A stretch of 64,000 bases of DNA. Source: Candidatus Kapaibacterium sp. Lineage in GTDB: Bacteria > Bacteroidota > Ignavibacteria > Kapaibacteriales > UBA2268. The DNA lies in NCBI GenBank assembly GCA_013414795.1, contig CP058732.1, positions 1,339,950 to 1,403,949 on the forward strand, given 5' to 3'. Below are positions 26,181-37,933 of this stretch, in pieces (within the stretch, counting starts at the first letter, position 1; every line of letters starts with the position of its first letter). The notes beneath the pieces were generated by a model. The model worked only from the letters and a program-made list of their open reading frames with translations. It was not told the origin of the DNA and searched no databases. A program made the position numbers and the translations under genes.

Positions 26181-27167
26181 ATGAAAGTACTTGTAACTGG
26201 AGCTACTGGTTTCATTGGAAGTTTCGTCGCCGAATATTTTGCATCCCAAGGCTTTGAAGTTCGTTGCACAATACGAAAATCAAGCAATCTTCGTTGGGTT
26301 AAAGACCGTGGTTATGAATTAGTGGAGACGGATTTCAACTCCCCGCAAAATTTGAAATCTGCCGTCGTTGGCGTTGACTATATTGCCCATATAGCTGGGA
26401 CCATAGCAGCACCAGATTATAACGGCTATTTAAAAGGGAATAGGGACTCGACTTTTAATTTGTTGAAGGCATTAGAATTATACAATCCAAGCGTAAAAAA
26501 GTTTCTTTATTGTAGTAGTCAAACCGCTGTCGGTCCTGCCAAATCGCTTTCCGAGCCAGTAGACGAAACCACAGAGTGCCATCCGATTACAAGTTACGGA
26601 CAAAGTAAACTGGAGGCAGAAAAAGAAGTATTAAATTTCAAGGATATCTTTCCAGTTACCATTGTTCGACTGCCAGCAATTTACGGACCACGTGATACTG
26701 CTTTGGTAGATATGTTCCGAGTTGTCCATAAAGGAATTGCACCTTTGATTGGTTTCAAAGAGAGATATTTAAGTTTGTTGCATTGTGACGATGCAGTAGA
26801 AGGGCTGTTTTTGGCAACTGTTTCAGATAAATCTACAAATGAGATTTTTTTCCTCTCGTCCGAGGAGTTCTATTCTTGGTCATATTTAATCGATTGTATG
26901 ATAAAAGCGGTTGGGAGAAAAGCAGTAAAAATTAGAATTCCAAATTCTTTGGTTTATACTGCTGGCTTTTTATCCGAAAAGATTGGTAAATTGTTAGGTA
27001 AAACCCCCGTTTTCAATCTTGAAAAAGCAAGAGATTTCACCCAAGATTATTGGATTTGTTCATCGAAAAAAGCACAAGAACTCCTTGGATTCAAACAGAA
27101 AGTACATCCCGAGGAAGGGTTCGCATCAACTTATCGTTGGTATGTCCAAAATGGATGGATAGGTTAA
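26181..27167 (+). CDS. NAD(P)-dependent epimerase/dehydratase (extended SDR)
   Basis: Rossmann-fold oxidoreductase or epimerase acting probably on a nucleotide sugar or related substrate. It has TGATGFIGSF (6-15) for NAD(P) binding, a catalytic Ser around 112-113 (CSSQTAVG) and Tyr139/Lys143 in SYGQSKLEAEK. The 328-residue length fits extended SDRs. It begins 3 bases after the protease stop and is followed 7 bases later by the acylase-family gene, so it is likely operonic. The exact substrate cannot be predicted. Confidence 0.9.
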   Translation: MKVLVTGATGFIGSFVAEYFASQGFEVRCTIRKSSNLRWVKDRGYELVETDFNSPQNLKSAVVGVDYIAHIAGTIAAPDYNGYLKGNRDSTFNLLKALELYNPSVKKFLYCSSQTAVGPAKSLSEPVDETTECHPITSYGQSKLEAEKEVLNFKDIFPVTIVRLPAIYGPRDTALVDMFRVVHKGIAPLIGFKERYLSLLHCDDAVEGLFLATVSDKSTNEIFFLSSEEFYSWSYLIDCMIKAVGRKAVKIRIPNSLVYTAGFLSEKIGKLLGKTPVFNLEKARDFTQDYWICSSKKAQELLGFKQKVHPEEGFASTYRWYVQNGWIG

Positions 27168-27174
27168 TTTATTA

Positions 27175-29637
27175 ATGAAAATTGCATTTTTCAAAACAAA
27201 TGTATTGGTTCCTTTCATCATTATTTTAATTGCTGTTTTTTTGTTTTTGGTTTTTGCTTGGCAAATTTCGAAAATTTCTGTTATTGAAGACCCTTTTTTT
27301 GGTAAAAATCCAAGATTGAAATCCAAAGTTGAAATTTACAAGAACCCGAACGGGATTCCACACATTATTGCAGATGATGTTAACGATGCAATGTTTGCAG
27401 TTGGTTTTGCACAAGCCTCCGACCGTCTTTGGCAAATGGATTATATGAGACGTGTTGCAAAAGGTGAACTTGCGGAAATTCTTGGACCGCAAGCAATCAA
27501 ATTCGACCAATACTTCCGTGCATTAAGATTAACCCATTACTCGGAAATAGTTTTCAAAAACCTCGATTCATTGTCCTTACATCTTCTTAAAGCATATTCA
27601 GACGGTGTTAATTATTTCATCGAAACTCATAATCATCGACTACCAATTGAATTTCAAACTCTTGGCTATAAGCCCAAACCTTGGACACCACTCGATTGCA
27701 TATTGATTGGTAGGCTTATGGCTTTCACTATGAATTTTTCCTTTTGGATGGACTTAACCTATTTCGATATTTCAAACAAAATTGGACTGGATAAAACTTT
27801 GGAACTTGTACCTGTGAATGTCGAGTCGATGGATTTTTACCTTAAAGACACGAATTACATCAAACATCAGAAGTTAGACTCGGTTAGTAGCCTTTCGCAT
27901 AAAATTGAAACAAATTTTTCCTCTTTTGTCGACTATTTACAACAATTTTATCCAATTCTTTATTTGAATTTTGGGAGTAACACTTGGGCTGTTCGAAGTA
28001 GTTTTAATCAGAAAAATAAAGCAATATTGGCTTCGGACCCACATTTGAAATTGACTTTACCCCCGAATTGGTATCAAATTCACATTACAACCTCAAAATT
28101 CAATGTTGTTGGGCTTTGTTTGCCTGGTATTCCTTTACCTTTGATAGGGCGAAACGACTATATTGCCTGGGGCATTACCAATGGAATGATTGACGATTGC
28201 GATTTTTGGGTTCATAGAATAGACTCGACTGGTCGATTTGTTCTTGATTCAATAGTGAAAACAAAAATTTTGTTTAAGACAGATACGATAAAAGTCAAAA
28301 ATTCATCTGATTTTGTCTATTATCAAAGATACATTGGAAATGATATTATAATTTCCGACTTTTTGCTCTTAAAAGATAGTTCCATTTCCAATTCTTTCTA
28401 TGGAATTAGCAATTCTCCAAAAGTGCCCGAAACGATAGGATTGACTTTTAAGTGGACAGCAATGGCATTAAGCAACGAGGTACTTGCTTTGTACAAAATT
28501 TCTTCTGCAAAGAATTGGAACCAATTTTCAGATGGTTTAAAGCACTGGGGGGTGCCCGCTTTGAATTTTTCTTATGCGGATGTTAACGGCAATATTGGGC
28601 TTATTCTTGCTGGCAATGTTCCTATCAGAACTAATTTTCATCCAAATTTTCCAATTAATGCAAGTAATAAATCTTTTAATTGGGTCGGTTTTAAAAAGTT
28701 AAGTAGCGAATTTTTTATTTTCAATCCGCCAGAAGGATTTGTGTTGAATTGTAACAATAAAACATTCTCATCGAGTTACCATTTGAGCAATCTTTGGAGC
28801 GACCCATCCCGGGCGTTCCGTGTACACAATCTTTTGATGAAAAGTAAACCAGAAGTTGCTTTGAATATTGAAGTTATCCAAAATGATAGATACTCTGAAC
28901 AAGCAAATTTTGTGTTGAAAAAGATTTTGCCCGTTTTAGATGAAAATGCCTCATTGCTAAATAGTACAGAAAAGTTAGCATTGAATAAATTAAGGAATTG
29001 GAATTGCATTTTTAATGAAAATTTTGTTGCACCATCTATTTATCAATATTTCCTTGTGAAGTTTCTTGAAAATGTCTTGAAGGATGATTTAGGAGAGCCT
29101 TTGTTTAGGCAATATTTATATCTTGATTTTATGGCAAATAGAATGTTTTTGAACTTTTTAACTGATTCTACTTCGTACTTTTTTGGGAATTCTTCCAAAA
29201 AGGATTTAATTGTCAAAAGTTTTCGAGACGCTGTTTCATTTTTAAGAAAAAAATATACAGACAATGTCGAAAATTGGACATATGGTAGATGGCATAAATT
29301 GAAAATAGAACATCCGTTTTCGTTTGTGAAACTTCTCGACCCAAGTTTTTCCCTCGAAGAAACGCCAATTGGTGGGCATAACACAACTATTAATTATGCT
29401 GGCGGGAAATTGTTTATGCCCGAAAAAATAGAAGTAGGTCCTTCGGCTCGTTTTATTGCAGATATGAGCGATAGTGTTGTCCATTGGATTTTGCCAGGTG
29501 GGAACTCTGGGCAGAATTTAAGTAGGAATTATTCCGACCAGTTCCAACTGTGGTATAGCGGAAGTTATATTTCAACATCCATATCGAAAACACCCGACCA
29601 ACGTTTCAAACTTTTTGCCAGGATTGAGCCAAGATAG
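27175..29637 (+). CDS. Penicillin acylase family protein (N-terminal nucleophile hydrolase)
   Basis: Periplasmic amidohydrolase of the penicillin G/cephalosporin/AHL acylase family. A transmembrane anchor or signal (about 8-31) precedes the alpha region, with YKNPNGIPHIIADDVNDAMFA and FAQASDRLWQMDYMRR. Autocleavage would occur before Ser268 in NFGSNTWAV, creating the nucleophile. ASDPHLKLTLPPNWYQ and the downstream WGITNGMIDDCDFW are family-typical. At 820 residues it has normal precursor length. Natural substrates may be acyl-homoserine lactones, peptides or other amides, so "penicillin acylase" is only a family name. Confidence 0.9.
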   Translation: MKIAFFKTNVLVPFIIILIAVFLFLVFAWQISKISVIEDPFFGKNPRLKSKVEIYKNPNGIPHIIADDVNDAMFAVGFAQASDRLWQMDYMRRVAKGELAEILGPQAIKFDQYFRALRLTHYSEIVFKNLDSLSLHLLKAYSDGVNYFIETHNHRLPIEFQTLGYKPKPWTPLDCILIGRLMAFTMNFSFWMDLTYFDISNKIGLDKTLELVPVNVESMDFYLKDTNYIKHQKLDSVSSLSHKIETNFSSFVDYLQQFYPILYLNFGSNTWAVRSSFNQKNKAILASDPHLKLTLPPNWYQIHITTSKFNVVGLCLPGIPLPLIGRNDYIAWGITNGMIDDCDFWVHRIDSTGRFVLDSIVKTKILFKTDTIKVKNSSDFVYYQRYIGNDIIISDFLLLKDSSISNSFYGISNSPKVPETIGLTFKWTAMALSNEVLALYKISSAKNWNQFSDGLKHWGVPALNFSYADVNGNIGLILAGNVPIRTNFHPNFPINASNKSFNWVGFKKLSSEFFIFNPPEGFVLNCNNKTFSSSYHLSNLWSDPSRAFRVHNLLMKSKPEVALNIEVIQNDRYSEQANFVLKKILPVLDENASLLNSTEKLALNKLRNWNCIFNENFVAPSIYQYFLVKFLENVLKDDLGEPLFRQYLYLDFMANRMFLNFLTDSTSYFFGNSSKKDLIVKSFRDAVSFLRKKYTDNVENWTYGRWHKLKIEHPFSFVKLLDPSFSLEETPIGGHNTTINYAGGKLFMPEKIEVGPSARFIADMSDSVVHWILPGGNSGQNLSRNYSDQFQLWYSGSYISTSISKTPDQRFKLFARIEPR

Positions 29638-29645
29638 GGAAATGC

Positions 29646-31319
29646 TTAAAAGTCTGTTCTTTCGAAAAATATTTTGATTTTAACTTTTCGCAATAGCAGA
29701 TAATCTTCTTCTTCATCGATGGTTCCACCACCAACAATATCCCAAGCCACAGCGTTCTTCAAGAATTCGTTGTTGTCGTCAGTTGAAAGAATGTCAATGA
29801 TTTCCTTCGCTGTGAAATATGCTCTTAATTTCGATAGAGTTTGGTTTGTCATTGGGCTCCCTTTTGACAGATAAAAGTTTAGATAAGGGTCGCTTATTGT
29901 TTCTTCGAAAAATCGAGCATTGGGAGAAAGCGGACGTGGGTCGGCATAGCCAATAACTTCTATTTTTAATCTTTTATTCTTTGGCATACAACCCGTTTGA
30001 TACATTTTTGCGAAATAACTAATGAACTCCGATACGTCTTTCAAAGCATTTTCAATAGTATCCGATATATCGAAAAAAAATGGTTGCGGATATTCAATAT
30101 AATTGGTTGAATCATCGTTACCAATCAAATTGTAATCGAAAAGTTTTTTCAATTGGGTTAGATTTCGTTTGGTTATTGGACGATAATATCCCGTGAGGAA
30201 AAATCTAATGTTCTTTTCTTTTGTCAAATCGCCAGATATTTCCAAAGGAATAACATATTTAACGTAGATTGTATCCAAACACAAAGTTTTAATATTTTTG
30301 CTGAAATATTCCTGGTGTGTACATTCGTTCTTGATTTTTATTTGGTAGTTTTTATTCGGTTGAAGTGTGAAAGAAATTTGTGATTCGTCGCCAAGATACT
30401 TTTCATCAATGATTGTCCCATTATTTTCTGTTATTAATAGTTTATCGAATGATGAGAAAAGTGTTAAACTTTCTTTAAAGTTAACCTCCAGGATTACTGG
30501 AAGGCACAAATTGGAAACGAAGACATCGAAGTTATGATTTTCGTTTTCTCTGTCGCTTGCAAAGTAAAGTTTATTGTTGAATACTACTGGCGCAAGTTCA
30601 TTCGCTTCTGTGTTTATTGGATAGGGGAGTTTTCTCGGTTTGTCCCATATTAATTCGCCTTTCTTTTCAGCCTTGTAAATATTGTAATTTGTTGAATCGA
30701 AGCGAGCGAAATAAAGATTCCCATTTTCGTCGAGGAAAGGAGTGATTTCATTTGCATTTGTGTTAACAACGTCAATTGGTTTAGGCTCTTCAAAAGAACC
30801 GTTTTCAAATCTACTAACGAAGATGTCGGTATTATTCTGGTTTGGGTTTTCGGAGGAAAAAACTAAAAATTTGCCAGCGGGGTCGAATTGTGGATGTGAA
30901 TCGAAAAATTGGGAATTGAAAGGAAATGTTGTTAAAGAGTATTTGTTCGATTTTTTGTCTTGTTTAATAATAAACAAATGGTTTTCGAATTTCTTTTTTG
31001 CTCTTCCAGAAAAAATAATGAACTTTGAATCCATTGTTTCGAAGTAGGAAAAGTAACTTCCTTTGAATTCCTTATACTCTTTGGGTAAATTAAAAGGCGA
31101 TATCTCTTGGTAATTGCTGACGAGGGTCGATAAAGCAGAGAAGGTTGCTTGGTTGTTGTCTTTTCGAATAAACAAAAGTTTGTTGTCAAAAACTCCACAA
31201 GGGTATTCGTCTTGGTCGGTGTTTATGGCTTGTGGCAATTTGGTCAATTCCAAATCATTGGAAAATAAAGGAAAAGCAAATAACCAACTCAAAAGCAAAT
31301 CCAGTAAAATCCTTTTCAT
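29646..31319 (-). CDS. Secreted PD40-repeat protein with degenerate OmpA-like C-terminus
   Basis: Predicted periplasmic or outer-membrane-associated protein. The signal peptide is about 1-21. PD40/WD40-like blades follow (FDSHPQFDPAGKFLVFSSENP, ITPFLDENGNLYFARFDS, LAPVVFNNKLYFASDREN), typical of TolB-type propellers. The last ~170 residues include IEVIGYADPRP and NQTLSKLRAYFTAKEI, which resemble the OmpA peptidoglycan-binding core (GYAD.. / LSxxRA), though with a long insertion. PD40-OmpA proteins are common in T9SS-bearing bacteria, but this one is too divergent to assign a role. It is convergent with the acylase gene, 8 bases apart. Confidence 0.75.
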   Translation of the reverse strand: MKRILLDLLLSWLFAFPLFSNDLELTKLPQAINTDQDEYPCGVFDNKLLFIRKDNNQATFSALSTLVSNYQEISPFNLPKEYKEFKGSYFSYFETMDSKFIIFSGRAKKKFENHLFIIKQDKKSNKYSLTTFPFNSQFFDSHPQFDPAGKFLVFSSENPNQNNTDIFVSRFENGSFEEPKPIDVVNTNANEITPFLDENGNLYFARFDSTNYNIYKAEKKGELIWDKPRKLPYPINTEANELAPVVFNNKLYFASDRENENHNFDVFVSNLCLPVILEVNFKESLTLFSSFDKLLITENNGTIIDEKYLGDESQISFTLQPNKNYQIKIKNECTHQEYFSKNIKTLCLDTIYVKYVIPLEISGDLTKEKNIRFFLTGYYRPITKRNLTQLKKLFDYNLIGNDDSTNYIEYPQPFFFDISDTIENALKDVSEFISYFAKMYQTGCMPKNKRLKIEVIGYADPRPLSPNARFFEETISDPYLNFYLSKGSPMTNQTLSKLRAYFTAKEIIDILSTDDNNEFLKNAVAWDIVGGGTIDEEEDYLLLRKVKIKIFFERTDF

Positions 31320-31413
31320 AAAATTCTATTAATTAATTTTCAAAATTAACGATTTGAAAAAGGAAATTGCAAATTTTGTTAATTTAAAATTTGTGGTTTT
31401 TAGGAAATTGATT

Positions 31414-33501
31414 ATGGTAAGATTTTCAATATTATTTTCTTTTGCGATATTGTTCTTAACTTTTGTTTTTGCAAAAAATGAATTGAAACCCCCAGCCACA
31501 AAACAAGTACCAGTCGTTGATACAATTTTTGGTTATGCTATTACTGATTTGTATCGTTGGTTGGAAAATAAAGATGACCCAGAAGTGAAGGAATGGACTC
31601 GTTTGCAAAACGAATACGCTACTCGATGGATTGAAACGAATACGAAAAAAATTCCTGGATTAAGCGAAGAAATAAGAAATTACCTCGACAGGGATTATGT
31701 TTCTGCTCCAATTTTTAAAAACAATAGAGAATTCTTCTACGCAAGGAAAAAAGGGGAAAGACAGAACAAGTTTTTCACACGAATTAAGGGCAAGGAGAAA
31801 TTACTCTTCGACCCGACGACAATTGATAGTTCTGGAAAAACTGCTATTGTCGGTCACATTTTGAACAAAACAGCCGACAAGGTAGCGATTGGTGTTCAGA
31901 CAAAAGGAAACGAAATTACAAAGTACTATTTTTTGGATACGAAAACTGGGAAACAGATTGCTCCCCCGATTGAAAATGTATTTTCATTAAGTTGGTGTAG
32001 AAACAATGACTTTGTCTATGTAACCTACCGCTCGATTGAGGATATTAATTTGCAGAAGCCATTGAAGACCTTTAAACATAAATTAGGTGAAAGTTCTACC
32101 AAAGACATCTTCCTTTTCGATACAAAAGATGCGAAGAACTTTGCAAATATTTGGGATGATGAAAATTCTAACATAACCTTTATTTCCGAAGGGGACTTTT
32201 ATTCCAATTCCCTCAAAATTGTCAATCCAGAAAAGAAATTTGATACAATTTTAATTTTCGACAGTAAAGAATTTCAAGCCACACCAATTCTGGTAAGACA
32301 GGGCAAAATCTATTTTGAAACAAACGAAAAGGCACCTAACAAAAAGATAATGGTTGCCGATATTTCACAACCAAAGTATGAAAATTGGAAAACTTTCATC
32401 CCAGAAACAAAACATCCAAAAGAAGGATTTGTAATGACAAGCGATTTTGTAATTGTTAGGGAGAAGCGGGATGTTCTTTCCCGCTTGCTGTTGTATGATT
32501 TGAATGGGAATTACCTTCGAGAATTGGAACTGCCAGAATTTGCAAACGTTGGTGGAATGTATTATGACGAATCGACAAATTCGGTTTATGTTTCATTGAT
32601 GAGTTTTACGACGCCAAGTAAACTATATAGACTTGATGGTAAAACATTGAAATGGACTTTGGTTTTTGAAGATAAGCCACCAATTGATACCAAAAATATT
32701 GAAACGAAGCAAGTATTTTACAATTCAAAAGATGGTACTAAAGTACCAATGTTTATTTGTTACAAAAAGGGAATTAAACTTGACGGGAACAATCCAACGA
32801 TTTTGTATGGATATGGTGGTTTTAATGTAAGTATGCTCCCACATTATCTTGGTGTGAATGCCTCATTTATTAATCGTGGGGGCGTTTACGCTGTTGCCTG
32901 TTTGCGAGGTGGTAGTGAATATGGTGAAGAATGGCATCGTCAGGGAATGTTGCATAAAAAGCAGAATGTCTTCGACGATTTTATTTCTGCAGCTGAATAT
33001 TTGATTGCAGAAAAGTATACAAATCCAAATCGTTTGGCAATCAAAGGTGGCAGTAACGGTGGTTTGCTCGTTGGTGCCGTGGCAACGCAACGACCTGACC
33101 TTTTTAAAGCGGTTATTTGTGGCGTTCCTTTGCTTGATATGATTCGATATTCTAAATTCTTAATTGCACGGTATTGGATACCAGAATATGGAGACCCAGA
33201 AAAAGAAGAAGATTTCCGATATTTGCTAAAATATTCCCCTTATCACAATGTGAGAGTTGGAATTAGCCTTCCTGCGATGTTGATTCGTGCTGGAGAGAAC
33301 GATACCCGAGTCGACCCTCTTCACGCAAAAAAATTCGCTGCGTTGTTGCAAAATGCTCCTTGGCAAATAAATCCAGTTCTATTGTTAGTTGATTTCGACA
33401 GTGGACACGGTTCTGGTCAATCGATAGAGCAGCAAATTTATAACATAGAAATTGAAATGCAATGGCTAATGAATATTTTGGGTATGCAATCTAATAAATG
33501 A
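31414..33501 (+). CDS. Prolyl oligopeptidase family serine protease (S9A), secreted
   Basis: Cleaves short peptides after proline, probably in the periplasm. From ATG 31414 there is a signal peptide (MVRFSILFSFAILFLTFVFA) with an AGGA 8 bases upstream; the TTG at 31354 would add 20 residues and bury the signal. The N-terminal propeller opens with DTIFGYAITDLYRWLEN. The alpha/beta-hydrolase triad is Ser547 (KGGSNGGLLVG), Asp630 (AGENDTRVDPLHA) and His665 (DSGHGSGQS). The 695-residue length is typical. ligA starts 3 bases downstream. Confidence 0.95.
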   Translation: MVRFSILFSFAILFLTFVFAKNELKPPATKQVPVVDTIFGYAITDLYRWLENKDDPEVKEWTRLQNEYATRWIETNTKKIPGLSEEIRNYLDRDYVSAPIFKNNREFFYARKKGERQNKFFTRIKGKEKLLFDPTTIDSSGKTAIVGHILNKTADKVAIGVQTKGNEITKYYFLDTKTGKQIAPPIENVFSLSWCRNNDFVYVTYRSIEDINLQKPLKTFKHKLGESSTKDIFLFDTKDAKNFANIWDDENSNITFISEGDFYSNSLKIVNPEKKFDTILIFDSKEFQATPILVRQGKIYFETNEKAPNKKIMVADISQPKYENWKTFIPETKHPKEGFVMTSDFVIVREKRDVLSRLLLYDLNGNYLRELELPEFANVGGMYYDESTNSVYVSLMSFTTPSKLYRLDGKTLKWTLVFEDKPPIDTKNIETKQVFYNSKDGTKVPMFICYKKGIKLDGNNPTILYGYGGFNVSMLPHYLGVNASFINRGGVYAVACLRGGSEYGEEWHRQGMLHKKQNVFDDFISAAEYLIAEKYTNPNRLAIKGGSNGGLLVGAVATQRPDLFKAVICGVPLLDMIRYSKFLIARYWIPEYGDPEKEEDFRYLLKYSPYHNVRVGISLPAMLIRAGENDTRVDPLHAKKFAALLQNAPWQINPVLLLVDFDSGHGSGQSIEQQIYNIEIEMQWLMNILGMQSNK

Positions 33502-35613
<2,112 letters not shown>

Positions 35614-35624
35614 AAGGAAATTCT

Positions 35625-36149
35625 ATGGAGTTTAGCAAAACGCAAAAGTTGCTTTTATCAATTTTTATCATTGGGATTATGATATGGATTGGTGGCTCGA
35701 TTATTCGCTCTGCAATAGTTTACGACATTTTCGAGGCGGATTATCAACAGTTAAAATTTCGTTACTGGGTCGATGAGAAAATTGCTTTGATTACTGTTCG
35801 CAATTTTGCGGTTGGTTCGCTTTACACTGGAATTGGTTTTTTTCTCTCTCTTCTATCTTCGATTTTTCTATTCCCAGCAATGAAAAAGCATTTTAAAAGC
35901 GAAGGTTGGCTTTTTATGTCTTTTATACTCTTGGTTATTGCTTATGTTTTTGAAATAATACTTTTATACTTCGATATTCGTTTAGGTTTGTATTTGTTTT
36001 TTAACCCAAAAGTATCTTATTATTCAAATGAAGTTCAAACTTTTTTCTACGAAAGGTTTTCGAAATATAATTTTTTGATGGTTTACAATTGGTTTGCTGT
36101 AATTTCGATTATTCTTTTTTCCGTATTTAAGCCTTTAAGAAAAAAATGA
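35625..36149 (+). CDS. Small multi-pass membrane protein of unknown function
   Basis: I do not recognise the family. There are four hydrophobic segments: about residues 8-28, 62-82, 95-115 and 150-168. Between the first two is a charged loop, FEADYQQLKFRYWVDEK; the C-terminus is basic (KPLRKK). ATG 35625 has AAGGAA upstream. The stop overlaps the start of the next small gene as ATGA, so the two are likely translated together. Confidence 0.65.
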   Translation: MEFSKTQKLLLSIFIIGIMIWIGGSIIRSAIVYDIFEADYQQLKFRYWVDEKIALITVRNFAVGSLYTGIGFFLSLLSSIFLFPAMKKHFKSEGWLFMSFILLVIAYVFEIILLYFDIRLGLYLFFNPKVSYYSNEVQTFFYERFSKYNFLMVYNWFAVISIILFSVFKPLRKK

Positions 36150-36430
36150 AATCGAAAGCGTTGTTTGAAGAAATGGTGGAAATCTTAAAATCGATTGGTT
36201 ATACTGTTAGAAAAGATAATGGTAGTTTTACTGGTGGAGCCTGCATTGTCAAAGAACAAAAGTTGATTGTTTTGAACAAAAATTATCCAATCGAGGCTTA
36301 TTTAGATATTCTTGCAAGCATTCTTTACGATTATTTAGACAAAATTTACATAAAGCCAAAAGTTCGTGAATTCATTGAAAGCGAAGGCAAAAAAGTTTCG
36401 ACACCCATAGAGATTATTGTCAATAAATAG
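36146..36430 (+). CDS. Small conserved-looking protein of unknown function
   Basis: A 94-residue soluble protein with a basic N-terminal helix (FEEMVEILKSIGYTVRKDNG), then GGACIVKEQKLIVLNKNYPIEAYLDILASIL. It is translationally coupled to the membrane protein gene (ATGA overlap) and followed 8 bases later by the OsmC gene. It has no signal peptide or obvious catalytic motif. A role linked to its membrane partner is possible but only an inference. Confidence 0.65.
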   Translation: MKSKALFEEMVEILKSIGYTVRKDNGSFTGGACIVKEQKLIVLNKNYPIEAYLDILASILYDYLDKIYIKPKVREFIESEGKKVSTPIEIIVNK

Positions 36431-36438
36431 GAGTTGTA

Positions 36439-36864
36439 ATGGAAGTCAACTTGCGACTTGACAGAAATATGCGAATCATCGGAACAAATCGCTTGGGCTT
36501 GGAAACAGTTTTCGATACATCACCAGAAGTTGGAGGCGAACATACTGCACCTTCCCCAATGGAAACCCTTCTTATGGCAATGGGAGCCTGCACTTTTATG
36601 GATGTCATAAGTATTTTGAGAAAGAAAAGGAAGACAGTTACTGGTATGAATATTAAAATAACCGCCGAGCGAACTTCCGAGCATCCAAAAGTATACAAAA
36701 AAGCCCATTTGATATATGAACTAATCAGTCCCGACGCCCAAATGGAAGACCTCAATCGCTCGATTGAACTTTCGCAGACAAAATACTGTGGTGCATCTGC
36801 AATGTTCAAACTCGCTGGTTGCGAAGTAACCTGGGAAGCAGTACTGAAGCGACCCGAAGAGTAA
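36439..36864 (+). CDS. OsmC/Ohr family peroxiredoxin-like protein
   Basis: Thiol-dependent peroxidase family. The two conserved cysteines are in MGACTFMDVISIL and TKYCGASAM, at the usual spacing for OsmC-type proteins; the N-terminal strand region and APSPMETLLMAMGAC phrase match the YhfA-like branch. At 141 residues it is full length. A GGAG site precedes ATG 36439. It is the last gene of the operon that starts with the prolyl oligopeptidase. Substrate preference (organic hydroperoxide or other) is not evident. Confidence 0.88.
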   Translation: MEVNLRLDRNMRIIGTNRLGLETVFDTSPEVGGEHTAPSPMETLLMAMGACTFMDVISILRKKRKTVTGMNIKITAERTSEHPKVYKKAHLIYELISPDAQMEDLNRSIELSQTKYCGASAMFKLAGCEVTWEAVLKRPEE

Positions 36865-36895
36865 ATCATGAAAGCAACTTTGAGAACTAAACTAA

Positions 36896-37933
36896 CTATT
36901 TGAACATTTTTTGGAAAGAGAAAATCCTTTCGGGTGCCACTTTCCACAAATGTTCAAGTATTTGAATTGCATTAGTTGCTGCCCCTTTGCGAACGTTATC
37001 AGCAACTACCCAAAACATAAGTCCGTTCTTTTCCGCTGGGTTTCGACGAATTCGCCCAATATGGACAGAATCTGTTCCCTCGACCATTTTTGGGGTGGGG
37101 TATTCTTCATTTTGCGGGTCGTCGACAATAATTATACCTGGACTTTGTCGCCAAACTTCCTCGACTTCTTCAAGGGAGAATTCATTTTTCGTGATAACAG
37201 ATACTGCTTCGCTATGACCTACCAATACTGGTATTCTAACGCAAGTCGCAGAAATTTTTAAATTTTTGCGATGTAGGATTTTCCTGGTTTCGTTAATAAT
37301 CTTAATTTCTTCTTCTGAAAAGCCAAACTTGGATTGTATGGTGTGGAAGTTTATATTATAAGCAATTGGATGTTTCGATAGAGTGTCAACTGGAACGCCA
37401 GTTTCAATTTCCTTCAAAAGTTTATTTATACCTTTTTGACCTGCACCGCTAATTGCTTGATATGTAGAGACTTCGACTTTTCTGATTTTAAATTTATTTT
37501 CAATGGGTTTTAATGCTACGACCAATTGTATTGTAGAACAATTAGGATTTGCAATAATTCCTTTGTGTTTGAAGGCATCCTCGAAATTAACTTCTGGAAC
37601 AACAAGCGGAACTTGTGGGTGCATTCGCCAATAACTTCCGTTATCAATAACAAGAGTTCCATTCTTTACAGCAAGAGGTGCAAATTCTTTGCTTGCATCC
37701 TTGCCAGCAGAAAATAATGCAACATCATAATTTGCAAAATTTATGTTTTTTATGTCTTGAACAATTAATTCTTTATTCTTAAATACAATGCTCGTTCCAG
37801 CACTTCTGGATGTGGCAAATAAATCAAGTTTAGCAATCGGAATAAATGAATTTTCTAAAACTTTCAAAAAGGTTCTTCCAACAAGTCCAGTTGCTCCAAC
37901 GATTGCAATTCGAAGAGTTTCTGATTTTTTCAT
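36896..37933 (-). CDS. asd: Aspartate-semialdehyde dehydrogenase
   Basis: Second step of the aspartate pathway, reducing aspartyl phosphate to the semialdehyde that leads to lysine, diaminopimelate, methionine and threonine. The NADP fold starts with IAIVGATGLVGRTFLK (9-24). DNGSYWRMHPQVPLVVPEVN and the active-site Cys132 in ANPNCSTIQ are diagnostic; STYQAISGAGQKG follows. The 345-residue length is normal. Its ATG overlaps the stop of the upstream phosphoesterase gene (ATGA), suggesting coupled translation. Confidence 0.97.
   Translation of the reverse strand: MKKSETLRIAIVGATGLVGRTFLKVLENSFIPIAKLDLFATSRSAGTSIVFKNKELIVQDIKNINFANYDVALFSAGKDASKEFAPLAVKNGTLVIDNGSYWRMHPQVPLVVPEVNFEDAFKHKGIIANPNCSTIQLVVALKPIENKFKIRKVEVSTYQAISGAGQKGINKLLKEIETGVPVDTLSKHPIAYNINFHTIQSKFGFSEEEIKIINETRKILHRKNLKISATCVRIPVLVGHSEAVSVITKNEFSLEEVEEVWRQSPGIIIVDDPQNEEYPTPKMVEGTDSVHIGRIRRNPAEKNGLMFWVVADNVRKGAATNAIQILEHLWKVAPERIFSFQKMFK

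Noticed and set aside
30742-31047. A 101-residue open frame antisense to the PD40/OmpA-like gene
   Set aside because: A shadow frame; the minus-strand protein has a signal peptide and repeat structure and explains the region.
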